DNA of 44,100 nucleotides from the NCBI GenBank assembly GCA_036398175.1, contig DASWHL010000090.1, positions 1 through 44,100 on the forward strand. Reading direction: 5' to 3'. The position numbers and the translations under genes were made by a program. The notes under the pieces are model-generated. The model was given only the letters and a program-made list of their open reading frames with translations. It searched no databases and was not told the origin of the DNA. The stretch comes from JAOTWJ01 sp036398175. GTDB taxonomy: Bacteria > Gemmatimonadota > Gemmatimonadetes > Gemmatimonadales > GWC2-71-9. This document shows positions 7,547 to 16,908 of this stretch, piece after piece (the stretch's first letter is position 1; each line of letters begins with the position of its first letter).

Positions 7547-9661
7547 TTACTCGTCGCCTCCGGGGAACGCGCGGGAGGCACGCGCCACGTCGGCGTCGCG
7601 GGAACGGGCGGCCAGCGCCAGCACGTCCCGCGCCCGGGGATCGTCCGCGAAGCGCTGCAGACCGGCGAGCGCGGCCAGGTACTCGGGCGTCTTGGGCGGT
7701 GGCTTCTCGCCGAAGAAGCGGCGGCGCAGGGCGGTGAGCTGCAGCAGCGTGGACAGCGCGCTGGGCTGCCCGGTGGCCGCGAGCACCCGAATGGCGGCCA
7801 CGCGCTGGTCGGCGTTGGCGCCCGCGGTGGCGCGCGTGATGACGAGCGGGACGGCGGCATCCGGGCACCGCTCCGTGGCCGCCGTCAGCACCAGCCGGAC
7901 GATGTGGTCGTCGGCGTCCCGCAGGCCGGTCACGATGGCCCGCGCGCGGGTATCGGACTCGCGCAGCAGGAGCCGCATGGCCTCACGCCGCACACGGCTG
8001 TCCCCATGCTTGAGGAACTGCCAGAGGTCGAACGCGATGGGGAGCGTCGGCAGTTCGGCCAGGAGCCCGAGGAGATTGCGCACCACGTACCAGCGGTCGT
8101 CGTCGAGCCGGCGGAGGACCGCCGGTTCGATGCCCGGGCCGAGGTTCGACAGCCGACTGATGAGCGCCCGCCGCGTCGAGGCCGCGTCCGCTTCGGCGAG
8201 CGCGTCGAGGAGGGGGTCGGCGGCCCCCACGCCGACGGCGGCGACCAGCTCGTCGAGCAACGCGAAGTCAATCGGATCGTCGGACAGGACCACCGCCACC
8301 TGATCCACCCGCGCTACCCGTCGGCGCAGCGCGTCCACCGCTCGGGGGGCATACGCGAAGCGCAGCGCTTCCAGCAGCCAGGGCAGTTCGCCCCGCTCGA
8401 CCAGCGTGTCCACGGCGCGCTCGACCGGTTCCCCCACGGTGTCGAGCTCGAGGGCCATCTCGACGAGGCGCCGCGGCTCCGTCGTGAATCTAGCGTCGGC
8501 GGACGCGACGAACGTGGGCGCCGCAACCGACATCCGCTGGAGCGCCTTGCCGTAGGCTCCCGGGTTGGGATCGTGCAGCGACCAGCCTGCGATGAGCCGG
8601 CGCAGCTGTTCGCGGACGGACGCGTCCGCCATCTTCTGGCGCCGGCCCGGGCTGCGCTCCGCGTGGTACGCGAGTTTCTGGAGCATGCGCAGCATGCCAT
8701 GCGAGACCGTCTGCTCACCCGCCTGCCCGGCGGCCTGGACCAGGTCCACGATGGCATCCACGGCCATGCCTTCCGACGCGTTCAGCAGGAACCGCCGCCG
8801 CTGCGAGGCGTCGCCACCCATCGCCAGCAGGCGGGCCAGGGCCTGCCGGTCGAGGGAGGAGACCATGTCCGAGACGCGCTTGCGCAGGGCGCTCGATTCG
8901 GTGGCCTGGCCCGCCTTCAGCTCGTCCGCGATCTGCAGCATGTACCCCACGATGACCTGATCGTAGGCCCCGTCGCGCTGCCGTCCCTCAATGGCCTTGG
9001 CCACGACGCTCGGGTCCGCATCGAGATACTCCTCGTTCGCTTCGTCGTCTGCGTCGGGCGCCGACTCTTGGTCGCCCCCGCCGGACGCCAGCGCGGCGCG
9101 GGCCAGCCCGAGCCAGAGCTGCGCCGCCCGGGTCCGCGACACGCGGTGCTCGTTGGTCTCGTCGGGCGGCGCGTCGCCTTCCAGAAAACGCAGGCGATCG
9201 TAGTTCAGGGGATAGGCGGAGATGTGCGGCCATCGCATGGCCCGGAACTCCGGGCTGAGCCCCACCGGCCCACCCGCGTGGTCCGGATCCCGGGCCACGA
9301 TCTGGAGGAACCCGTACAGCTCCGCGGCGCCGACGCCCTGTCGGAGGGTGATCGCGCCCAGGTGGTGACGGTGCAGGCGCTGGGCCAGCTCGAGCAGCAC
9401 GGGGTTCTTGGGATCGGTGGCGACGCCTTCGATCACGAGCTGGGTCCGGGCCACGCCCAGGGAGAGGCTGAGCCTGACGTACAGCAGCTCGCTCACCAGT
9501 CCGATGACCTGGTCCACGGTGGGCTCGAGGGATGGATGATCGTCGGGGTACATCGCGAAGCGGTGCAGCGCGATGGAGAGGCGGATCAGGAAATCGCGCA
9601 GCTCGCGCGTCAGGGCGGTGGCCGCTGCCTCGCCGAGTTGCGCCGATCCGCCGTCAGTCAC
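7547..9661 (-). CDS. HEAT-repeat-like protein sharing a module with the HD-GYP protein
   Basis: 704 aa, GTG start at 9661 (MTDGGSAQLG). Residues about 27-122 match the N-terminal module of the downstream HD-GYP protein. The remainder is almost entirely helical, with degenerate HEAT-like units, clearest near the C-terminus (LDDDRWYVVRNLLGLLAEL, LKHGDSRVRREAMRLLL, LRDADDHIVRLVLTAA, RVAAIRVLAATGQ). Such solenoids are usually protein-binding scaffolds. No catalytic motif and no membrane segment are seen. Being adjacent to the HD-GYP gene and sharing a domain with it suggests that the two work together, perhaps as a complex. The function is unknown. Confidence 0.82.
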   Translation of the reverse strand: MTDGGSAQLGEAAATALTRELRDFLIRLSIALHRFAMYPDDHPSLEPTVDQVIGLVSELLYVRLSLSLGVARTQLVIEGVATDPKNPVLLELAQRLHRHHLGAITLRQGVGAAELYGFLQIVARDPDHAGGPVGLSPEFRAMRWPHISAYPLNYDRLRFLEGDAPPDETNEHRVSRTRAAQLWLGLARAALASGGGDQESAPDADDEANEEYLDADPSVVAKAIEGRQRDGAYDQVIVGYMLQIADELKAGQATESSALRKRVSDMVSSLDRQALARLLAMGGDASQRRRFLLNASEGMAVDAIVDLVQAAGQAGEQTVSHGMLRMLQKLAYHAERSPGRRQKMADASVREQLRRLIAGWSLHDPNPGAYGKALQRMSVAAPTFVASADARFTTEPRRLVEMALELDTVGEPVERAVDTLVERGELPWLLEALRFAYAPRAVDALRRRVARVDQVAVVLSDDPIDFALLDELVAAVGVGAADPLLDALAEADAASTRRALISRLSNLGPGIEPAVLRRLDDDRWYVVRNLLGLLAELPTLPIAFDLWQFLKHGDSRVRREAMRLLLRESDTRARAIVTGLRDADDHIVRLVLTAATERCPDAAVPLVITRATAGANADQRVAAIRVLAATGQPSALSTLLQLTALRRRFFGEKPPPKTPEYLAALAGLQRFADDPRARDVLALAARSRDADVARASRAFPGGDE

Positions 9662-9673
9662 GGGGCCGGGGGG

Positions 9674-10060
9674 TCACGGTGCGGTCGCGCGGCGCGACAT
9701 GGGCGGGGCCGGGGGGACCGGGACGCTATCCGGGCGCGCCGAGGCGGGCCCCACCCGATCGAGCACGATGGGTTCTTCGAGGTCGCCGCCGGACAGGGTG
9801 AGCCGCCGGCCGCGCAGCGCGAAGTTGTACACCATCCACTCGTCGCCGAGCGCGAGGAAGATCGAGTCGGCGACGATGCGCCACCGAACCGTTTCGTCGC
9901 CGAAGCTGGCGGATGAATCGGCCCGGACGATCACCGTCTGGGGGCCGTCCGGCGTCTCGGCCTTCCAGGTCCCCTCGAGCCGGGGGACGCGCTGCGCGGT
10001 GGCCTGGCCGGCCGGCAGCGCCAACGCGGCGGCTACCAGCAGAAGAACACGCATCGTCAT
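9674..10060 (-). CDS. Small secreted protein of unknown function
   Basis: 128 aa from the ATG at 10060; the ATG at 10054 would remove two residues and start directly at MRVLLLV. A typical Sec signal peptide (MRVLLLVAAALALPAG) ends near ATAQ. The mature part is short and beta-rich (LEGTWKAETPDGPQTVIVRA, then YNFALRGRRLTLSGGD), reminiscent of lipocalin-like 'amount of change' domains, and ends in a Pro-rich, basic tail. GAGGG lies 10 nt upstream of the first ATG. It is 12 bp upstream of the HEAT-like gene and probably leads that operon. I recognise no named family. Confidence 0.7.
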   Translation of the reverse strand: MTMRVLLLVAAALALPAGQATAQRVPRLEGTWKAETPDGPQTVIVRADSSASFGDETVRWRIVADSIFLALGDEWMVYNFALRGRRLTLSGGDLEEPIVLDRVGPASARPDSVPVPPAPPMSRRATAP

Positions 10061-10184
10061 AACTTATGCACCCTCGGCAAGGCGGGCCATGCTTCCAGTT
10101 CGCTCTCGTGGGTACGCTCGCTGACCGCAGGGGTTCCCCGCCCCGACCGAGGTGACCTGGCTCACCTTCCGCCCCGAGGTCTGT

Positions 10185-11192
10185 ATGCACCGGTTGCGTC
10201 CTTCCGCCCTGGCCCTGCCCCTCGCCCTCGCTGCGCTCCAGCCGGCGGCCGGCCAGGAAGCGTCACCCCGCCGCCCCACCCACACGTATTCCATCGTGGC
10301 CGTGGATTCGGCGACGGGCCAGATCGGGGTGGCGGTCCAGTCGCACTGGTTCAGCGTGGGCAGCGCGGTGGCGTGGGCCGAGCCCGGGGTGGGTGCGGTG
10401 GCAACCCAGTCGTTCATCGAGCCGGCGTACGGCCCGCGCGGCCTCAGCCTGATGCGCTCGGGTCTTCCGGCGCCAGCGGTGCTCGCCGCATTGCTCCGGG
10501 CCGATCCCGACAGCCAGGTCCGCCAGGTGGCGATGATTGACGCCGCCGGCCGCGTCGCCGCCCACACGGGCTCGCGGGATATCCCCGCGGCGGGCCAGAT
10601 CGTCGGGCACGGGTTCTCGGTCCAGGCCAACCTGATGCGGAATGACCGGGTGTGGCCGGCCATGGCTCGGGCGTTCGAGACGACCGCCGGGGAGCTTGCC
10701 GACCGGCTGTTGGCCGCGCTGGATGCCGCGGAGGCGGCCGGCGGGGACATTCGCGGCCGGCAGTCGGCCGCCCTGCTGGTCGTGAGTGGGAACCCCGGTG
10801 CCAAGCCGTGGGAGCGGCTCTACGACCTCCGCGTGGACGACCACGCGGATCCGCTCGGCGAGCTGCGGCGGCTGGTGGGCGTGGCCCGGGCGTACCAAGC
10901 CGCCACCGCGGGCGACAACTTCATGACGGTGGGCCAGGTGGATTCCGCACTGGCGGCGTACCGGCGCGCCTCGGACCTGCTGCCCGACTCCGCCACGAAT
11001 GGCGAGCTGATCTACTGGGTGGCGGTCACGCTGGCGGACCTGGGGCGGGTGGACGAAGCGATCCCGCTGTTCCGAAGGGCCTTCGGCCAGGATGACGGCT
11101 GGGCGGAGCTGCTCGCCCGCCTGCCGGCCGTGGGCTTGCTTCGTGCGGACCCGGAAACCGTCGCCCGAATCCGCCGGGAAGCGAGACCGTAG
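10185..11192 (+). CDS. Secreted DUF1028 (Ntn-hydrolase-like) protein with C-terminal TPR
   Basis: 335 aa. The start at 10185 is chosen because GAGG lies six bases upstream and a clean signal peptide follows (to about AAGQEAS). The DUF1028 signature is clear: THTYSIVAVD, GQIGVAVQSHWFSVGS, then VGAVATQSF and GHGFSVQANLM. The family has the Ntn-hydrolase fold, but its substrate is not established. After about residue 245 there are helices of tetratricopeptide type (YRRASDLLPDSATNGELIYW, LADLGRVDEAIPLFRRAF), possibly a binding extension. It is convergent with groEL and separated from it by the hairpin at 11204-11231. Confidence 0.85.
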   Translation: MHRLRPSALALPLALAALQPAAGQEASPRRPTHTYSIVAVDSATGQIGVAVQSHWFSVGSAVAWAEPGVGAVATQSFIEPAYGPRGLSLMRSGLPAPAVLAALLRADPDSQVRQVAMIDAAGRVAAHTGSRDIPAAGQIVGHGFSVQANLMRNDRVWPAMARAFETTAGELADRLLAALDAAEAAGGDIRGRQSAALLVVSGNPGAKPWERLYDLRVDDHADPLGELRRLVGVARAYQAATAGDNFMTVGQVDSALAAYRRASDLLPDSATNGELIYWVAVTLADLGRVDEAIPLFRRAFGQDDGWAELLARLPAVGLLRADPETVARIRREARP

Positions 11193-11203
11193 TTGCAAAA
11201 CGA

Positions 11204-11231
11204 CAGGGGGGCCCACCCGCGGGCCCCCCTG
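11204..11231 (-). terminator. Terminator downstream of groEL (shared with the DUF1028 gene)
   Basis: Perfect 11-bp stem CAGGGGGGCCC/GGGCCCCCCTG with a 6-nt loop. On the minus strand it is followed four bases later by TTTT, so it best fits termination of groES-groEL. On the plus strand there is no T run, but it could still help to end the convergent DUF1028 transcript. Confidence 0.8.
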
Positions 11232-11255
11232 CGCACTACCGACTCGAGACCACGT

Positions 11256-12893
<1,638 letters not shown>

Positions 12894-12914
12894 GGATCGC
12901 TATCCTCCCGAGCC

Positions 12915-13214
12915 TCAGCCGAGAACGGCGAGGACGTCAGACTCCTTGATGATGAGGACATCCTCATCGCCGAGCTTCACTTCCGTGCCGCTATACTTCC
13001 CGTAGAGGACGCGGTCGCCGACCTTGAGTTCCATCGGCACCTTGGCCCCCTTCTCGATGCGCCCCGGCCCCACGGCGATGATCTCGCCCTGCATCGGCTT
13101 CTCCTTGGCCGTATCGGGGATATACAGCCCGCCCTTCATCTGCTCGCTCTCCTCCAGCGGTCGAATGACGACCCGGTCGGCGAGGGGCTGGATCTTGACC
13201 TTGCCTTTAGCCAT
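12915..13214 (-). CDS. groS: 10-kDa co-chaperonin GroES
   Basis: 99 aa starting MAKGKVKIQPLADRVV. A GGAGG sequence about eight bases before the ATG at 13214 decides the start; longer in-frame versions would begin inside the CIRCE element. The mobile loop (ESEQMKGGLYIP) and the roof segment (GKYSGTEVKLGDEDVLI) are present. GroES caps GroEL rings during folding. It is the first gene of the groES-groEL operon. Confidence 0.98.
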   Translation of the reverse strand: MAKGKVKIQPLADRVVIRPLEESEQMKGGLYIPDTAKEKPMQGEIIAVGPGRIEKGAKVPMELKVGDRVLYGKYSGTEVKLGDEDVLIIKESDVLAVLG

Positions 13215-13267
13215 GCCCACAGCCTCCATCGTTGATAACTGGTTGTCCGTGATGGTGTTACACAATG

Positions 13268-13294
13268 TTGGCACTCACTAGTAGTGAGTGCTAA
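13268..13294 (-). promoter_or_regulatory. CIRCE operator (HrcA binding site)
   Basis: Inverted repeat TTGGCACTC-N9-GAGTGCTAA on the plus strand. It differs from the CIRCE consensus TTAGCACTC-N9-GAGTGCTAA at one base. It begins about eight bases below the -10 box of the groES promoter, that is, at the inferred transcription start. By established knowledge HrcA represses groESL here until heat or misfolding stress. hrcA itself is not in the window. Confidence 0.96.
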
Positions 13295-13301
13295 TCAATG
13301 T

Positions 13302-13331
13302 GAAATATGACGCGCCGCCCCGCCCCGTCAA
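13302..13331 (-). promoter_or_regulatory. groES-groEL promoter
   Basis: On the minus strand: -35 TTGACG (13326-13331), 18-bp spacer, -10 TATTTC (13302-13307). The start point would fall at about 13295, directly at the edge of CIRCE. The rest of the 13215-13428 gap contains only the CIRCE element and the groES leader. Confidence 0.7.
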
Positions 13332-13428
13332 GGGTTTCCGCGAAAGTGCGCCGCCTCCACCGCCCGACGAGGGGCTCGGCCACGAACGTCACGCCGGCCA
13401 GGGCCCGCCCGTACCACGCCCGCCCGCG

Positions 13429-14457
13429 CTACTCAACGATTCTCCGCACGCCCACCCATCGGTCGCGCCACCAGCGGCTGTCCGGGTCCCCCGCCCCAAG
13501 GCTCGACAACTTGACCCCGGTGGACGACGAATGGATGAACTGCCCGTCCCCGACGTGCAGCCCTACGTGCGTGATCCGGCTCGAGCCATCGGCCGAGAAG
13601 CCAAGCACGTCGCCGGGGCGCAGCGCGTCGGCGCGCCGGTCCACGGCCCTCCCCATCCGCATCTGATCGCGGCTGATTCGCGGGAGGACCACCCCGTGCT
13701 GGCCGTACGCGTATTGAATCAGTCCGGAGCAATCGAACCCGTTCTGGTCCGTGCCGCCCCAATTGTACGGTGCGCCCATGGCGGCGAGGGCCGTTTCGAC
13801 GACGGAGGCGGTGAGGCGCGCCGCCTCTTCGGAGGCGCCGGCGGCGCGAGCGGCATCGTACGGTGCCGCGGGCAACGGCGGTTCTTCGCCGGCCGCGCGC
13901 GGTGTGCTCGACACGGGAGCGGGTTGGCCGGTGGCGCCCGCTCCCGGGATGCGGAAGCTCACGCGCGCGAGCGCCATGACACCCTTCCGGTCGGTGGCGT
14001 CGAGGCGCCAGAAGCCCCCGACCCCGGTGTCCTCCACGCGGTAGCGTCCCTCGATGCCAAGGGAGATGGACGAGAAGAGCCGAACCCCGTACCCGGCGCC
14101 CAGGCTCCAGAACGCGTCCGGATTTCCCGAGCCGTGCCGGAACCCGATCCCGGATCCGGCGACCGCGTAGAATCCCCGTTCCTGCCCGCCGAGCCGCAGC
14201 GTGACTTCACCGCCGGTGACGGTGCGTCCTACCGCCGTCGGGTTGTGGGCCACGTGCACCAGTCCGACGCCGATTCCCAAGAACCCGGCCAGGGGCTGGG
14301 AGACACCGGCGGAAAAAAGCCGCGCGGTCGAGTCGTTGGCCGGGAACCACGGCCCGTATCCGGCCTCGAACCGGGTGCGCTGCGCGGGCAGGACACCCGT
14401 CAGAACGGCCAGGCAGGCGCCGGCGAGCGGCACGGACCATGCGAGAGGTGCAGGCAT
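13429..14457 (-). CDS. Secreted NlpC/P60 cell-wall hydrolase fused to a barrel-like domain
   Basis: 342 aa from the ATG at 14457, which gives a good signal peptide (MPAPLAWSVPLAGACLAVLT, cleavage near LPAQ). Residues about 28-172 look like an outer-membrane beta-barrel or barrel-like domain: alternating Gly/aromatic strands such as GFYAVAGSGIGFRHG, WSLGAGYGVRLFSS and MALARVSFRI. A Pro/Ala linker follows, then an NlpC/P60 domain from about 222 with catalytic Cys243 (GFDCSGL), His297 (ITHVGLHVGDG) and His309 (QFIHSSS). NlpC/P60 enzymes cleave peptidoglycan stem peptides. It is divergent from the subtilase. I see no Shine-Dalgarno sequence. Confidence 0.87.
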   Translation of the reverse strand: MPAPLAWSVPLAGACLAVLTGVLPAQRTRFEAGYGPWFPANDSTARLFSAGVSQPLAGFLGIGVGLVHVAHNPTAVGRTVTGGEVTLRLGGQERGFYAVAGSGIGFRHGSGNPDAFWSLGAGYGVRLFSSISLGIEGRYRVEDTGVGGFWRLDATDRKGVMALARVSFRIPGAGATGQPAPVSSTPRAAGEEPPLPAAPYDAARAAGASEEAARLTASVVETALAAMGAPYNWGGTDQNGFDCSGLIQYAYGQHGVVLPRISRDQMRMGRAVDRRADALRPGDVLGFSADGSSRITHVGLHVGDGQFIHSSSTGVKLSSLGAGDPDSRWWRDRWVGVRRIVE

Positions 14458-14471
14458 CGGTTGGTCGGGCA

Positions 14472-14501
14472 ACGGTAGTCGCGGCGGGGGAGTCAGGTCA
14501 A
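14472..14501 (-). promoter_or_regulatory. Promoter of the NlpC/P60 gene
   Basis: On the minus strand: -35 TTGACC (14496-14501), 18-bp spacer, -10 TACCGT (14472-14477), 14 nt before the ATG at 14457. It has the same -10 hexamer and spacer length as the divergent protease promoter. Confidence 0.65.
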
Positions 14502-14514
14502 CCTTCGCGGGTTC

Positions 14515-14544
14515 TTGACGAGCGGGCCCCGCAACCGGTACCGT
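14515..14544 (+). promoter_or_regulatory. Promoter of the subtilisin-like protease gene
   Basis: -35 TTGACG (14515-14520), 18-bp spacer, -10 TACCGT (14539-14544). It would give a leader of about 120 nt before the ATG at 14672, containing the hairpin at 14619-14638. Confidence 0.65.
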
Positions 14545-14618
14545 GAGCGTACCAGCATCACATAGCCTCCCGCACCGCCTCACGCGGGTCTCGATAGGAC
14601 GGATTGATGTCCGCCGGG

Positions 14619-14638
14619 CGGCGGGGTGCGCCCCGCCG
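14619..14638 (+). other. GC-rich hairpin in the protease mRNA leader
   Basis: Perfect 8-bp stem CGGCGGGG/CCCCGCCG with loop TGCG, 22 bases before the GGAGG ribosome-binding site (14661-14665). There is no T run, so it is not an intrinsic terminator. It could affect message stability or translation; this is inference. Confidence 0.4.
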
Positions 14639-14671
14639 GCGGCGTCTGTTCCTCGTTCTTGGAGGTGTGGG

Positions 14672-16366
14672 ATGCGCAGGGTCCTTCCGTTGTTGGCGGT
14701 GGTGGCTGTCGCCCTTTCCGCCTGTTCCGATTCCACCCGGCCGGTCCCCGAGGACCCGAGCCTCGCGGCGTCGCCCGGCGCGATCCCGGACCAGTACATC
14801 GTAGTATTCCGCGACAACGTGCGGGATCCCGCCCAGACCGCGCGCGACCTCGTCGCCGCGCAGGGTGGCCGGCTCCTGTTCACCTACGAACATGCGCTCA
14901 GAGGGTTCGCGTTCCAGGGCGCTTCGCAGGCGGCCGAGGCGTTGCGCCGCAACCCGAATGTGGCGTACGTGGAGGCCGATCAGGTGATGTACGCGATCGG
15001 CACCCAGAGCAACGCGACCTGGGGCCTCGACCGCATTGATCAGCGCAACTTGCCCCTGGACGCGACATACAACTACAACCAGACCGGTGCCGGTGTGACG
15101 GCGTACATCATTGATACCGGCATTCTCTACAGCCATACGGACTTCGGCGGCCGGGCGTCGTTCGGCTTCGACGCGTTCGGCGGGACCGGCACCGACTGCC
15201 ACGGTCATGGTACGCACGTCGCCGGCACTACGGGGGGCAGCACGTGGGGCGTGGCCAAGAGCGTGGCCCTCACGGCGGTCCGCGTGCTCGATTGCAGCGG
15301 CTCCGGAACCACGAGCGGCGTCATTGCGGGCGTGGACTGGGTGACGGCCAATGCCCTGACGCCGGCCGTCGCCAACATGAGCCTGGGCGGCGGCGCCAGC
15401 AGCTCACTCGACCAGGCCGTGCAGAACTCGATCGCGTCCGGCGTGGGGTACGCGGTCGCGGCGGGGAACGGCAACATCGCGGGCCGGGCGCAGGATGCCT
15501 GCAAGTACTCCCCCGCGCGGGTTCCGGAGGCCATGACCATCGGTGCGACCAACAGCAGCGACACCAAGGCATCGTGGTCCAACTACGGGAACTGCGTGGA
15601 TTGGTTCGCGCCCGGGGTAAGCATCACCTCGGCATGGAACGCCAGCAACACGGCCACGAACACCATCAGCGGCACGTCCATGGCCTCCCCGCACACCGCG
15701 GGCGTGGCGGCCCTCTATCTCGAAGCCAACCCGGGCGCCTCTGCGGCGACGGTCCGCAACGCGCTGTACGACCTCACGACGAAGAACATCGTGTCGTCGT
15801 CCAATACGGCCAACAACCACCTGCTGTACGGCATCATTGGCAGTGGTGGCGGCGGTGACCCTCCAGCCAACGGGGCACCCACCGCCTCGTTCACGTTCTC
15901 CTGCACCGACCTGAGCTGCGGGTTCACGGATACGAGCACCGACAGCGATGGGACCGTCGTCGGCTGGAGCTGGAACTTCGGCGACGGGGCCTCCTCCGCG
16001 CAGCAAAACCCATCGCATACCTACGCCGCGGGCGGGACCTACACCGTCACGCTCACGGCCACCGACGACGACGGCGCCTCCGACAGTGAGTCCGCCAGCG
16101 TCACGGTGTCGTCAGGGGGCGGCGGCGGCTTCGCGCTGAGCGCCACCGGGTACAAGATTCGCGGCGTGCAGCATGCCGACCTCACGTGGTCCGGGGCCAC
16201 CTCGACCAACGTGGACATCTATCGCAACAACGCGCTCATCACGACGACCGCCAATGACGGCGTCCACACGGACAACACCGGGGTCCGCGGCGGCGGCTCG
16301 CAGACGTACCGGGTCTGCGAGGCCGGGACGAGTACCTGCTCCAACGACGCGACCGTGACGTTCTAG
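14672..16366 (+). CDS. Subtilisin-like serine protease (S8) lipoprotein with PKD domain
   Basis: 564 aa. The ATG at 14672 has GGAGG six bases upstream. A signal sequence ends in lipobox ALSAC with Cys18, so it may be lipid-anchored. Residues about 38-108 are an inhibitor-I9-type propeptide (YIVVFRDNV...VAYVEADQ). The protease domain (about 115-388) has the triad Asp148 (YIIDTG), His179 (GHGTHVAG) and Ser336 (GTSMASP), like the proteinase K group. A Gly linker leads to a PKD domain (about 401-480, WNFGDGASS, YTVTLTATDDDG), then a final beta-rich domain (about 487-564) with two Cys. It is likely an extracellular or surface protease for nutrient proteins. Confidence 0.95.
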   Translation: MRRVLPLLAVVAVALSACSDSTRPVPEDPSLAASPGAIPDQYIVVFRDNVRDPAQTARDLVAAQGGRLLFTYEHALRGFAFQGASQAAEALRRNPNVAYVEADQVMYAIGTQSNATWGLDRIDQRNLPLDATYNYNQTGAGVTAYIIDTGILYSHTDFGGRASFGFDAFGGTGTDCHGHGTHVAGTTGGSTWGVAKSVALTAVRVLDCSGSGTTSGVIAGVDWVTANALTPAVANMSLGGGASSSLDQAVQNSIASGVGYAVAAGNGNIAGRAQDACKYSPARVPEAMTIGATNSSDTKASWSNYGNCVDWFAPGVSITSAWNASNTATNTISGTSMASPHTAGVAALYLEANPGASAATVRNALYDLTTKNIVSSSNTANNHLLYGIIGSGGGGDPPANGAPTASFTFSCTDLSCGFTDTSTDSDGTVVGWSWNFGDGASSAQQNPSHTYAAGGTYTVTLTATDDDGASDSESASVTVSSGGGGGFALSATGYKIRGVQHADLTWSGATSTNVDIYRNNALITTTANDGVHTDNTGVRGGGSQTYRVCEAGTSTCSNDATVTF

Positions 16367-16386
16367 GAGCCCTGGACCTTCGACGC

Positions 16387-16425
16387 CGGGAGGGTGGGAG
16401 CGATCCCGCCCTCCCGTTGCGTTTC
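16387..16425 (+). terminator. Terminator of the subtilisin-like protease gene
   Basis: 13-bp stem (16387-16399 with 16404-16416, one G-T pair) capped by GCGA and followed by TTGCGTTTC. It sits 20 bp after the protease stop and just ahead of the pterin synthase gene. Confidence 0.75.
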
Positions 16426-16453
16426 CCCCCCACGCCCGCCGTACATTGCAGCC

Positions 16454-16864
16454 ATGCCCACCGTCACCGTGACGCGCCACGTGCACTTCAACGCCGCCCA
16501 TCGCCTCCACGCCCCCGCCCTCTCGGATGCCGACAACCGCGCGGTCTTCGGCCCGTGCAACAACCCCAACTACCACGGGCACAACTACGAGCTGGAGATC
16601 TCCGTCGAGGGCGAGGTGGATCCCAGGACCGGCTACGTGGCGGACCTGGGCGTGGTGAAGCGGATCGCGGAGGAGACCATCCTGGCGGCCTTCGACCACA
16701 AGAACCTGAACCTCGACGTCCCCGAATTCCGCGACCTCAACCCCACGGCGGAGAACATTGCGGTGGTGATCTGGCGCAAGCTCGAGGGGAAGCTGCCCGG
16801 GCGGCTCGCGAGGATCGTCTTGTGGGAGACGCCAAGGAACTGTGTGGAGTACGATGGCCGATAG
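16454..16864 (+). CDS. 6-pyruvoyltetrahydropterin synthase / QueD superfamily
   Basis: 136 aa, one T-fold domain. Zinc ligands are His14 or so in HVHFNAAHRLH plus the pair in YHGHNYELEI. The catalytic Cys lies in FGPCNNPNYHGHNY, the spacing of tetrahydrobiopterin-type PTPS, unlike bacterial QueD (C-x3-HGH). DHKNLNLDVPEF and TAENIAVVIW also resemble PTPS closely. By family it acts on 7,8-dihydroneopterin triphosphate. No queC, queE or sepiapterin reductase gene is adjacent, so the pathway (biopterin-like cofactor or queuosine) stays open. Its stop TAG lies within the hairpin at 16852-16906. TACATT lies seven bases upstream of the ATG, but without a good -35. Confidence 0.85.
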   Translation: MPTVTVTRHVHFNAAHRLHAPALSDADNRAVFGPCNNPNYHGHNYELEISVEGEVDPRTGYVADLGVVKRIAEETILAAFDHKNLNLDVPEFRDLNPTAENIAVVIWRKLEGKLPGRLARIVLWETPRNCVEYDGR

Positions 16865-16906
16865 CCGATAGCCGAACGTTGGTCGGCCATCGGCCATCGG
16901 CTATCG
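16852..16906. repeat. Inverted repeat of heptamers between convergent genes (probable terminator)
   Basis: Each 24-bp arm is built from three tandem heptamers CGATRGC plus CGA. The arms (16852-16875 and 16883-16906) pair at 21 of 24 positions around the 7-nt loop ACGTTGG. The left arm includes the last codons and stop of the pterin synthase gene, and the right arm ends 3 bp from the mdh stop. It probably ends both transcripts, though neither side has a T run. Confidence 0.7.
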
Positions 16907-16908
16907 TG

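Noticed and set aside
6452..9916. Very long plus-strand open frame opposite the HD-GYP and HEAT-like genes
   Set aside because: It is the antisense of two genes with clear domains; its translation is Arg/His/Gly-rich low complexity, as expected from GC-rich antisense.
14543..14671. Longer N-terminus for the subtilisin-like protease
   Set aside because: It begins just below the -10 box, while 14672 has GGAGG at proper spacing and a lipoprotein signal.
16442..16447. TACATT before the pterin synthase gene as a -10 box
   Set aside because: The only -35 candidate (TTGCGT) is 19 bp away and lies in the tail of the protease terminator.
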